64,000 bases of DNA from Phoronis australis. Taxonomy: Eukaryota > Phoronida > Phoronidae. The stretch lies in contig NMRA01000167.1 of assembly GCA_002633005.1 (NCBI GenBank), positions 621,124-685,123 of the forward strand, read 5' to 3'. Below the pieces are notes generated by a model that did not search any database, was not told the origin of the DNA, and worked only from the letters and a program-made list of their open reading frames with translations. A program made the position numbers and the translations under genes. Below, one piece after another: positions 1 through 10,499 of the stretch. Each line of letters begins with the position of its first letter. The stretch's first letter is position 1.

Positions 1-717
1 CCCAACAAACACACAAATCACTATGGTCATTGTTTAAGCGCACCTACCCGCAGCCCTTGCTTGACTCAATTCTCCATTTTGTAATATTTTTGTCTTTATC
101 TGATATCGATCCTTTGAATCAACGAATATTTATCTGTTGGCGTTACTATTCATTTGCGTAATTTCTAAATCTGTACGTCATTTCCTTGTTATGTAACTAA
201 AACACCACAAATTAATTGACATTACAAGTTAATTAGGTTACCGTTGTGTTAATTAATCATCCAATTAGTGAATGAAGGATTACATTATTGACTGGTATTT
301 TTCGTAGCTATCATACACTGAAAAGCTTATAATGGTAAAGTGTCTTTCAGACGTGTTCCAGACCAGTCCTCTATTCAAGGCGGGCATTTCTGAAAAACAC
401 ATGAGCGTAGTAGTCGGAAATGAAAAATAACCGTGACTGTAGCTTTTAGTGAATTTCAATTTTTGAATACTTCAAAAGACATTGAAATTTTGCTTTCTGA
501 CAAACAGGTTTTGACAGAGGCCACTTAACGTTACAGTTGGTCTGTATTTGCTCCTTAGTCAAAACGTGTGTGATTTCTGCCCTTGGGAAGAACTGCCGGT
601 TCGTTATCATTTCCAACCAATTTCATAAAATTTCAGGTCACGCCGGGTCTGACATTTCCTGGGCTTGACCTGAAGAAATAGCAAACTGTCGATTCTTCCA
701 GAGCCCAAACATTACCT
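1..717. other. No recognisable gene; 3' flank of the TLDc exon
   Basis: AT-rich sequence downstream of the TLDc stop codon. It should contain the 3' UTR, but I saw no unambiguous polyadenylation signal on the minus strand and no coding or repeat structure. Confidence 0.4.
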
Positions 718-3700
718 TTAAATTTCATAGGCGAGCGAGACTGAAGTCTTACCAACAACGCTCCACACCTCAACGTCGGTCCATTTGACATTGCTTCCAC
801 AGTCGAGTGTGCCGTTGTAGGAGTGATGATTGCAGTAGCCGTTAGACGGGAAGTACTTGTTGGTGCTGTCATACGAGTAGCTACCACTGAAGAACTGCAG
901 GTCGATACCCCCGCCAAAGGTTGGACCAAACGTGGAGTAATCGCTCAGAGCGTATTGTTGTTGATACTTGTACTGATTGTACCTGGCTGATGTACATCCT
1001 TGTCCACACAGCCGAAACACGAATGCGTTGCTGTCGCGCTTGCTGCCGCTGTAACTTGTCCAGGACACAGAGGCATATCCACCAAACGTGGTGCCACTAC
1101 TGAAATCTTTCCCGATAGCTATGGTGGCACCTTTACCGTCACATTTATCGTGGAACCTAGACCCCGACATGCCGTCTACCGTTGCCCTGTAAAGGAGCCT
1201 GAATTCTTTACCTGGCAACCAATGCGACAACAATGACACGTCGTCTGATGTTAACAGCTTTGAGTCTCTTATGTCTGAAATATAGTCAAGGTGATCATGG
1301 AAAACAATTAAAAGACTAGGACACAGTGAGGGCGACGTATGCGAATTGGTCCCGTATGGCACGCGCACGCTCAATTACTATTGGTTTAATAGTGCAAACT
1401 TGATTATTTTGATAAAAAATGGTTTGGCGCGTAAAAAATCAGCACGTACATGTATCACGGGCTTGTCGTTTTACTAATCGTACAGTGAGTGTACTTTGAA
1501 CCTGCTGCACGTAAATCAATAGAGAACTTCTGCCTCTATCTTGGAATTAAGTATTTGGGTATTTTTGGAAGGACAAAAGTCATTAAAATTCTCTTAGCAT
1601 GAACTATTTTCCACACTCAAACACAAATCTGTCAAGAGGCCGTTGACTTTTAAGCCTGTAGGACTGAGCTCAACAGACTTTTTAGCCGTTACCCCGCTGC
1701 GCTGCATCTGAAATGCAAAGAAGTCCTTGTACGTACACAACAGTTGAGGTTACACCCAGTGCAGGATTTACGCTCTCGAAGTCTTTGACATTTTCGTTAG
1801 GCTGTCCTCAGTTTGTAATTTCTAAGCTCTTGAATGCCAGTGCGACATGCGATCATCGTGGTGTGGGAATTTAAAGCTACCGAGAAAATAAGAGACGATC
1901 TTATAAAAGTAAAAACCCGCTAAAGTGGGCGAACTGAAGGTTTAAGTGTAAAGATGGCATGAATTATTAGTAACTAACGCCAAGCCTTATCTGTATAGAT
2001 ACAAAACAAAGTATAAGTCACTAATTAGTGGATTATAAATAATTGTATGAATATTAGTGATACCACAGTTCATATTCCCGTATAGCGAAATGTAGCGACG
2101 TAATCGTCTTCTTGAAATTGATGCGCCCATGAGGTTAAACACTGTGCCTTCTTATAAACGCAAAACAGCTCCAAAAGTGGGCGATAAAAATCGTGTTACA
2201 AATTTTTAGCTCTATTAATTGCATACATTCTTTCAGTGGGAATGAAAGAAATTACACTCAATATGTTTCTTCTTAGATTAATATCCAGTGCTTGAAGTTC
2301 CGAGATTATACATTGTGTACCATTTGATATTGGATATCGTGTTACGGTTAAGTATGCCTTCATACCTGCAGACAAACCTGAGGCGAATATTCAGAACGTG
2401 TCAGTTTAGAGACCACACAGTCAACTATACATGTATCTACCCGGGCATACATCTGTATATTATTTGGAAATGACAAAGAATCGCTCAAATGTATTCATAC
2501 ACTAGCCGGAACGCAAATTGAAACTATTGTGGATATATGATTGTTCCTACTGGTACATGTAAGCTTTTATTGTTCTAAAAGTTATTTTAGGTACAATTTT
2601 GTGTCCATTCACTGCAAAACCTACGAAGATATCCGGGATTCAATGGCGTATGTTTTCTTAATATACGGACTGAGCGAATCAGCGAATTTAATTTTCTCAA
2701 TGAGCGATTATAAAAATGGGCCTGTCTGCAGAAAATTGGTTGTTTCTGAAATGACGTAGCCGATTTGTACAAAGTTCTTCAAAACCTTATTAGTGATTTA
2801 ACATGATTCTATTTATGATGACAAGCAAACAGAAATTGATTAAAAGAAAGAATACGGTAATAAAAATATTTACAGAGTTTTGAAATTCATTCTTGAATAT
2901 TTATATCAAACTTGCCAATGGGGTTTTGTTGAGCATTTATCTTTCATTTACCTGAATTCACTTGAAGGCGTGACCGCAATATTCAATTACAAGTATTTCG
3001 GAATAAATTTAAAAATACAAAGGCTTCATTCTTTCAGAAAATACAATTTAACAAGATTTTTTTATGAATTTGATGACATTCGGGTGGACGGACATAACAT
3101 TATCTGCAATTCTTAAAGAGCAAAGATGTTTATTTATGCTTGGTATGATATTTTGAAAAGATGTGTCTCAAATTTATTCACGATTATATCAGCGTTATAA
3201 CAACTAATTTTCTGTCTAAGGGATATTTGTAATTATTGAAAAACAATTTGGACGTGTTAAGAATGCAGAATTAATACATGACTATAAATTGTATTTGAGA
3301 TTCAAACGGAGTGGAGACATTGATGAGGTCATTCCATTGTAAAATGAAATCTAATTAAATCAGTATTGAACCCATTTACAAAACAGTTTCGAAGAGGTAT
3401 TTAGTGTCAAATATAAAATTCTTATCATGTATATTTGCTCTACCAAAGCAAATTCATCGGGTTGTCACTGGTTGTTTAAATTGTAAATTGGTTAAGACTC
3501 CTGGACTTCTTGTGATGTCTGCATCACCATGGCAACTGAAACTGACCCACCTCGACAAGCAACTTGATATGCTCGTTCTGCTGAAGCAATTACGACCTGA
3601 CGGGTCGTCTCAAAGAGCCTCGACATCGATTTGATTCCGAGTAGAGGACAAGATGAAGCCGATTTTCTGATGACACGAGGCTGAGATCAAAAGCTTTTCT

Positions 3701-4664
3701 CAGTACATTTATTGTCTTTTGATAGGAAAATCCAACGTTCATGAATGCAATTCACACGGTCACAACCACAGGCTACGCTGAAGGATTCAAATCCCACTAA
3801 AGTAATTTACGCCTATTTTTACACTATTCACTATTACAATTCACCTGTCTCAATTTCAGTCAATGTAGGGCAGAAGTGACGATTTGCAACAGCGTAGCAA
3901 AATGCAACATATTTTGCTAATTGAGAAAATACCTGGTAGAGGATAGATGACACAGTCTACACGTTCTGATAACTGGCCAGAGAAATGACACCGGGTGCTC
4001 AGAAACGAAGTCCGTGTCTCACAGGCAGCAAGAGCACAGAATATTCACATCAACATAATAACTGCTATCTACATATATTTCACTGCGTGACGGCAACACA
4101 TTTATAATCTCTCTGTCCTCATTTACTGCACCGGTGTTTGTTCGTTCAAAATGCGCAGCTTTGATGTGATATAGCAATCGAGTTACTCAACTCACGTGAT
4201 TTTCCACATAATGGCGTCAATATAGTCGGGAACTTGATTTTATTTTGCACTTGCACGTACGAAGCCGGCTGGGCGCCTTCTGTCGTTAACGACGAAGGCG
4301 CCTGTAACAAAGTGCCAAAATACTCACCTGTACAACTTCCTGCGTTGTTAGACTCCTTTCTGTAGTACGTCCAGCCATTTGCAGTTACCAGCGTTCCTTG
4401 CAAATAATCCATGCAGTATCTGTGACAGAGTTTCTCACATTCGTTAAATGCAAAGGCATCGCACGATTCGTCACGAGAACACTCGGCAGCACATATTAAC
4501 AAGCTGTGGATCGGGTTTGGAACAACAGTGGTGTTCGAGCAGTCCATGCGCTTGTTTTTGGCCCCGTTGCTGTAATACACTCCCTTGTTTTGCCCCTCAA
4601 TGAGGGTAAAAGACAATGCTTCAAACACAAAAAAGGTTACATGTAAGGCATTAAATAGAGACAT
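718..4664 (-). CDS. Secreted PAN/apple-like + TLDc domain protein, two-exon model (unit 1)
   Basis: Proposed join on the minus strand: exon 1 4664-4328, exon 2 1274-718, 298 codons including the TAA stop at 718-720. Exon 1 starts at MSLFNALHV, a hydrophobic signal peptide ending near IEGQ. It then has a cysteine-rich apple-like module with the pattern CAAEC, ESCDAFAFNECEK and CHRYC. Its donor reads ACAG/gtgagta, phase 1. Exon 2 follows a TTTCAG acceptor, starts at codon position 2, and encodes a TLDc domain: FRLLYRATVDG, GKGATIAIGKDFSSG, FGGYASVSW, and a C-terminal VKWTDVEVWSVV. Cytosolic TLDc proteins (OXR1, TLDC1) are linked to oxidative-stress resistance and V-ATPase binding; a signal peptide would put this one outside the cell, so its role is unknown. 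The exon join is inferred from phase. Extra exons inside the 3 kb intron cannot be excluded. Confidence 0.62.
1275..4327 (-). other. Intron of the PAN-TLDc gene, unit 1
   Basis: This is noncoding sequence between the PAN donor and the TLDc acceptor. Most of it is duplicated in unit 2. Reading both strands I saw no extra conserved exon; the open frames here are short, AT-rich and not preserved in the other copy. Confidence 0.5.
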
Positions 4665-4850
4665 TTGATCGAGATGCAACGTCCACGGGCTTATTCCGAT
4701 TAACAAGATGAAAAGTCTTTGAAACGTGCAGTCGTAGTGCGACTGTTCATTCGCCGTGATGCGTTTTATAAACTGCATTTTTTTCCGCAAGAACGCAAAA
4801 ACGATTGAAAAAAGCAACCGATATCGGTCGGTGTTTCTCCAACCAATCAG
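1318..4850. repeat. Tandem segmental duplication, unit 1
   Basis: The sequence from AGGACACAGTGAGGGCGA (1318) through the PAN exon and its promoter recurs at 5190 to about 10400. Matching blocks include 1318-1440/5190-5300, 1560-1700/5470-5600, 2855-3000/5680-5845, 3400-3960/6170-6765, and 3975-4850/9330-10400. Divergence is moderate, with many substitutions and small indels. The left breakpoint lies about 43 bases into the intron side of the TLDc acceptor, so the TLDc exon is just outside the duplicated segment. Confidence 0.85.
4763..4772 (-). promoter_or_regulatory. Putative TATA box, unit 1 promoter
   Basis: The minus strand reads TTTATAAAAC about 100 bases upstream of the unit 1 signal-peptide ATG. 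The same box and flanks (AAACGC then TC.CGG) occur at the equivalent place in unit 2. Conservation between the duplicates and the spacing suggest a core promoter; no transcript data support it. Confidence 0.4.
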
Positions 4851-4919
4851 TAGCAAAGTGTCCACCTCGTGACTGACGTAGCCCAACCCGTCTCCTGTGA
4901 CGGGTTTAGTTATCGTCAT

Positions 4920-5189
4920 CGAAAAACAATGAACGATAAGTGAAACAAGTCGTACTGTCTCGTTGCCCAGTTCATGACGATCGTTGATTTATCTATGCTT
5001 TTTTCACATTTTTAAACTCTAGAACGTTTCGAATGAGAATACGCAGAAAATGTGCAGCAGCAGTGCAATATGAACCAAGATTTAAGCAAAATGATGTAAA
5101 ACGAATGGACAGCAAATGTCGTCGAATATGGTTTGCCAAACTTGAAATACGCGATAGAATGTCTTAGTTTTGTAACGAAAGCATTCACC
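4920..5189. other. Spacer between the two duplicated units
   Basis: Single-copy spacer with no counterpart of the TLDc exon, which would be expected here if the whole gene had been duplicated. No coding signal was recognised. Confidence 0.5.
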
Positions 5190-6764
5190 AGGACACAGTG
5201 AGGGCGATGTATGCGAATTGGTCCCGTAAGGCACGCGCACACTCCATCACTACTGGTTTAATAGTACAAACTTGATGATTTTGATAAAAAAATGGTTACG
5301 CGCATAAAAACTCAGCACGTACATGTATTACTGTTTTGTCGTTTTACCAATCTGTCTCGTACTTTGAACCTGCGCATATAAATCAGTTGTGAATTTACTT
5401 CTGCCTCAAGCTTAGAATTGTCTTACACAATGCTTTTGTTGACCCTAATCGGAAATTAACTATTTGGCTTTATTGGAAGGACAAAAGTCATTAAGTTTCT
5501 TTTACCATGAAGTATTTTCTACACTCAAACAAAAATCTGTCAAGAAGTTGTTGACTTTTAGGCCTGTAGAGCTGAGATCAACCGAGTTTGTAACCGTTAC
5601 CCCGCCGTCTCTGCAATGCGAAGAAGTCTTTGAACGTACATAACAGAGCAGTTAATGTTAGAAAGTTATACGTCTGGTAACGGTAATAGAAATATTTACA
5701 GTGTTTTGAGATTCATTCTTGAACATTGTGATCAAAGAAAACTTGCCATTAGTTTGTTTAACGATGCTGGTGTTTTGCTGTGCAAGTGTGTTTGTTTGTT
5801 CTCTGAATTTACCTGAAGACGTGACTGCAGGTACATGCATGTCGGAATAAATTTAAAAATCTAAAGCCTTTATTCTTTCAGAAAATATAATTTGACAAAT
5901 TTTCTTTATGAATTTGACGAGTTTCGGATGGACGGACATAACCTTCTCAGAAAGCAAAGATGTTTTTCATGCGTGATGTGATATTTTGAAAAGATGTTTT
6001 TCTAATTTATTGCCGATTATTTAAGTGTTAAAACACCTACATGAAATTTTCTTTCTAAGGCATCTTTGTCGTTATTGAAAAATAATTTGAACGTGTTAAT
6101 AATGCGCAATTACTGCATTGTAAATGACATCTATTTAAATCAGTATTGAACCCAATTACAAAACAGTTTTCTGGTGTCAAAAATTAATTTTCTTCTTATG
6201 TGTATTTGCTCTAGTAAATCAAATTCATAGGGTTGTCAATACTTGTTTGAACTGTAAATTGGTTAGGCCTCCTGGACTTCTCGTGACGCCTGCATCACCA
6301 TGGCAACTGAAATTGACCTACATGTACCTCGACAAGCAAAAATGATATGCTCGTTCTACCTAAACCAATTACGACCAGACAGGTCGTCACAAAGACCCTC
6401 GACAGCTTTTCAAATCCAAGTGGAGGACAAGAAAAAAAAAAACGATTTTCTGACGACACGAGCCTGAAAGCGAACTTCAAGTTTTTTCTTAGAATATTCG
6501 TTGCTTTGTTGTCTCTTGGTAGGAAAATCCAACGCTCTTAAATTAAAATGCAACTCACACGGTCACAACAAAAGACTACGCGGGTGGATTCAAATCCTAA
6601 TCATTTTCGAGTAATTTACGCGTATTTTTACTATTCGCAGGCCTCAAATTCAGCCAATACAGGACACAGGTGACAAGCGTAGCAAAAGTGCAACATTTTT
6701 TGCTTATTAAAAAACCACTCAAAACGTAGAACAGCACCTTGTAGAGCGTAGATGACTCGGTCTA

Positions 6765-9325
6765 TTCTTTATTATAATTTTTTAAAGTGATATATATTTA
6801 TTGAAGAATACACAGAACATACCAAGAAATAATAACAAATCCAGAAACCGCGAAGCATTATATCTGGGTTGTAAACAATTCATAAATGAAACTAATATAC
6901 ATATAGGTATATACAATTAAGTAGTGTCTAATATAAGTATTCCAATACTTAGATATGCTATTTAAAATATATAAAAACCAAAATATGTACAGATTCATGT
7001 ATGGAAATCAGATGCAACAACATTGATAAACGGTACATAAAAATTTACTAACGTTGCTTAGGAGGAATTCGTTGAGAACGAGGTCAAAGTTAGGACTACC
7101 ATTCAATAATAATGTAACTCTTGTAAGGATATTATTGCAAGAATTGAGAGCTTTTAACAATTGATTGGTTGTCATTGAGTGCACGAAAGAGTGAGTCTCT
7201 CAGGTATTCGATGAGGGGACATTTGAAGAAAATATGAGGATAAGATTGATGGTCACCACATTTACAGTTTGGAGAGACATTACTAAAGTTGTGCCTGAAC
7301 TTGTCAGAGTTGGGGAAAAGGCCATAACTTGATCTGTACAATGCTACTTCGTTATCGCGGGGAAGGGAGAATTGATTCAAGGGTGTTGAGTTATCAAAAT
7401 TATGAAGAACAGTTCTAAAATTATTTTTTATACTCGTAAAAGATTTGCTTTCCTTAACAGAGACTGGAAGAAAATTCCAGTTGTTGATGCACATCATGAC
7501 TGTAGACCTTCTGAATGCCTGCCTGAACGACGGCATATGGGATGGAGGATCTTAAATCACTACGATGGCCTTGTCTAGTCTATAGATCAAATATTTTTTG
7601 ACAGAAACGTTGTTGACATTGTTTATTACCTTGAAAGTAAATGTGGTCATGTGAAGATTGCGTCGAGTAGACAGTTTGGGCCACCTGAGACTATTCAAAA
7701 CATTAACACTATTGGTTTCCCTGTAAGCTCCGGTTATGAGTAAGGCAGCTTGATATTGTAACTTCTCCAAATGTTGGAGTGCACCCGTATTGGCAAACTG
7801 ATCTATAATATCACAATAATCAATGTGTAGAAGTATAAAGGATTTGAACAAAACTTCTAAATGTGTAGAATTCAGATGACGAGAGATAATCTTAAGTGGG
7901 TTAATCAGTTCCTGAGTTTTTTTTTACGAGCTCCCGAACGTGAGGAGTGAATGAGAGTTCTTCATCTGACAGTATACCCAGATGTCTGTGCGACTGTTTT
8001 CTAGGAATGATTTTATCATTAAGTTTAAGGTCATAAAACGGGTCAACAAGGAAGAGAGCATTAATAGATTTGGAGAAGGTGAGGCCAACGCTTTTTTCTG
8101 GTTTAAAATTCATTCTCCATTCTTGTGACCAATACAGTAGCTGAGTTTATTTAAGTCGTGTTGAAGCTGCAAAGAACATTCAGGGCTGCTCCCTGCGAAG
8201 GGGTAAAAAAAGCGCCGTGTCATCTGCATAAAGGTATGTGCTACATGACAGGTTATCAGGAAGGTCATTAATATAAACCAAGTAGAGAAGAGGGTCCAGT
8301 ACGCTACCCTGCGGTACACCTGCGTTTACAAATCCAAGAGGGGATAAAGTTGAAAGTACGCCGTCGACACGAACACTGTACATGTATGTTCTTTCGGCGA
8401 GATATGAGGTGATCATGTTTAAAAGATTACCAGTAATGCCATAGGATCGAAGTTTGTGAAGTAGAAGGTGGTGAGGGACACAGTCGAAAGCAGAAGCTAT
8501 ATCTAGAAAAATGGACCGGACACTCTCGCCCTTCTCAAAATGTAAATGAATCTCATGTACTATTTCAACAAGTTGTGCCACGGTGCTGTTCCCACGCAAA
8601 AAACCAAATTGACGATGATAGATCAAGTTGTTTTGTTTGTGAAATATAAGAATACTTTGAGCAATGATCTTCTCGAAGATTTTAGACAGGTTGTTAAGTA
8701 AAGTTATTGGGCGATAATTTGAAATTTCAGTTTTGGAGCCTTTTTTGTGTATAGGGACCATAATTCCATGTTTCCAAGAAGACGGACATATACCAAGCTG
8801 AAGAATTTTGTTAAACAGATTGGTCAGGGGCATGGTAATTTTGTTGGCAATCATTTTGAACATCTTACTGGTTATTAAAGCTGTGCCATCATTCTTATTG
8901 GGGTCAATTTCATTGAGATACTTCAGGACATCAGTTTGATTAGCCGGCGGGGATGTCATACAGTGGATTGAGACGACGTTCACGAAGAAAGGGAAAGTTA
9001 CCTACTTCAGCTGGTGTAATGTGGCTCTTGTTAGTGAAAATTTTGAGAAACAAATCACACTTGTCACTACTACTTGAGGCTAGGTTACCATTATGGTTGA
9101 TGACAGGATAAGAGGAATGTTGTTGACTGCCGCGTATTTTATTGATGATGTTCCAGTATTCTGTGGAGTTCTTGCTTGCGCTGTTAATTTTTTGAAAAAG
9201 CTTGTGGCGGTGATCAGCTTTGGCTTGATTTACTATAGTTTCAACCAGACATGACTGTCCTTGTATCTGTTGTAGATTATAGTGTTGTTAGATCTTCTGA
9301 AAGAGCTGTAAAGTTTGTTTCTTTT
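6765..9325 (-). mobile_element. 5'-truncated, frameshifted non-LTR retrotransposon (CR1/jockey-like LINE), copy 1
   Basis: Minus-strand reading from about 9325 down to 6771. The 5' part encodes the linker before the reverse transcriptase. The reverse transcriptase itself (about 8983-8200) shows SNYRPITLLNNLSKIFEKI, FGFLRGNSTVAQL, FLDIASAFDCVPHHLLLHKL, GVPQGSVLDPLLYLVYINDL and an intact YADD catalytic motif. Downstream fragments in shifted frames carry the thumb and C-terminal parts: HRHLGILSDEELSFTPHVREL, HIDYCDIIDQFAN, and a terminal segment with INNWNFLPVSVKE. The endonuclease is missing and the frame breaks several times, so the element is dead. A short TTCTTT at both ends may be the target-site duplication. 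Confidence 0.88.
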
Positions 9326-9875
9326 GCCGCCAGAGAAATAGCACCAAGTAACTTAGAAACGAAGTTTGTCCCCAAACAGCAAGAGCAAAGAGTATTCAGC
9401 TCAACGTAATAACTGCTATCTACTTTTATTTCATTGGGTGATGGCAACACATTTATAATCTCACTGTCCTCGTTTACTGCGTTGGTGTTTGTTCTTTCGA
9501 AGTGAGCAGCTTTGGGATACGATAGCCATCAGGCTAGTCAACTTACGTGATTTTCCAAATAAGGATGTCAATACAGTCGAGAACTTGATTTTACATCCGA
9601 CTTGTACGAAGCCGGCTGGGCTCTGGAGGTTGACATGAGGCTAACAAAAATAAAGTGTGTGCTAAAGCCTATTTACCTTCATGTTTTAACGATCGAGAAA
9701 ACTTGAGAAAAACCTTCCTTTGAAAATGGCGCATTTTGAAAGACTGGCGCATGAACTAGCCAAAGTCGCACATGATATGATAACTGAAATGTGCCGAGTC
9801 GTTTATTATTGAAAACTCCTTGTGTCGTTGACGCAAAATTGAAAGATGCCAGCAACAAAGTACAAAAATACTCAC

Positions 9876-10239
9876 ATGGACCTGTACAACTTGCGTTGTT
9901 AGACTCCAATTTGTAGTACTTCCAGCCGTTTGCAGTCACCAACGTCTCTGTCGAACAGTCCTTAATACAGTATTTGTGGCAGGGTTTCTCGCATTCGTTA
10001 AATGCAAAGGCATCGCACGATTCGTCACCAGAACACTCGGCAGCATATATTAACAAGCTGTGGATAGGGTTTGGAACAAGAGTGGTGTTCGAGCAGTTCA
10101 TGCGCTTGTTTTTGGCTCCGTTGCCGTAATACACCCCGTTGTTCTGCCCCTCGATGAGGGCGAAAGACAATATTTCAAACATAAAAAAGGTTACAATTAA
10201 GATATTAAACAGAGACATTTGGTCGAGATGCATCGTCAT
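9876..10239 (-). CDS. Alternative first exon: signal peptide + PAN/apple-like domain (unit 2 paralogue)
   Basis: This is a close paralogue of the exon at 4328-4664, sharing HLDQMSLFN, NGAKNKRM, PNPIHSLL, DESCDAFAFNECEK and TLVTANGW. The start is either ATG 10239 (MTMHLDQ) or ATG 10218 (MSLFNILIV), the position aligned with unit 1. A hydrophobic signal peptide follows. The donor is CCAT/gtgagta, 6 bases beyond the unit 1 donor position, so two residues are added (GP). The phase is still 1, so the exon can splice onto the TLDc exon at 1274; the total would be 300 codons (from 10218) or 307 (from 10239), both in frame. No second TLDc exon is visible between 4920 and 9875. It may be a second promoter/first exon of the same gene or a truncated gene copy. 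Confidence 0.55.
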
Positions 10240-10319
10240 AGGGCTCGTTCAGGTTAACAAAATGAAATGTCGTCGTTCATTGTTGCAGTTGTAATGCGAC
10301 TGGTCATACCCCGTGAAGC

Positions 10320-10329
10320 GTTTTATAAA
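10320..10329 (-). promoter_or_regulatory. Putative TATA box, unit 2 promoter
   Basis: This is the counterpart of the box at 4763-4772 (minus strand GTTTATAAAAC), about 80 to 103 bases upstream of the two candidate ATGs of the second PAN exon. If used, the two units are alternative promoters feeding the same TLDc exon. Confidence 0.38.
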
Positions 10330-10499
10330 CCGCGACCGTTTTCGCAATAACACAAAAACGGTTGAAAACCTCAACTGATATCGATCGGTATTTTTGTTCA
10401 GCCGCCACAGCACGCACGTGCGTGTAGTTTCCGAGTGATAACCGAACACAAATTTCGAAATGGCAAAACTAGGAAAATGCACTTGCAATTACATATAAA

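Larger units (their letters stand above)
5190..10400. repeat. Tandem segmental duplication, unit 2 (interrupted by a LINE)
   Basis: This is the second copy of the 1318-4850 segment, in the same orientation and separated from it by a spacer of about 340 bases. It is longer because of a LINE at about 6765-9325. Removing that insert restores alignment: GATGACTCGGTCTA before it and GCCAGAGAAAT after it match unit 1 around 3950-3985. Confidence 0.85.

Noticed and set aside
4665-4919. N-terminal extension of the PAN1 frame (residues before MSLF)
   Set aside because: The frame is open and partly similar to the region upstream of PAN2, but it spans the TATA-like box and in unit 2 it is interrupted by a stop, while the signal peptide begins at MSLF. 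It is better seen as promoter and 5' UTR.
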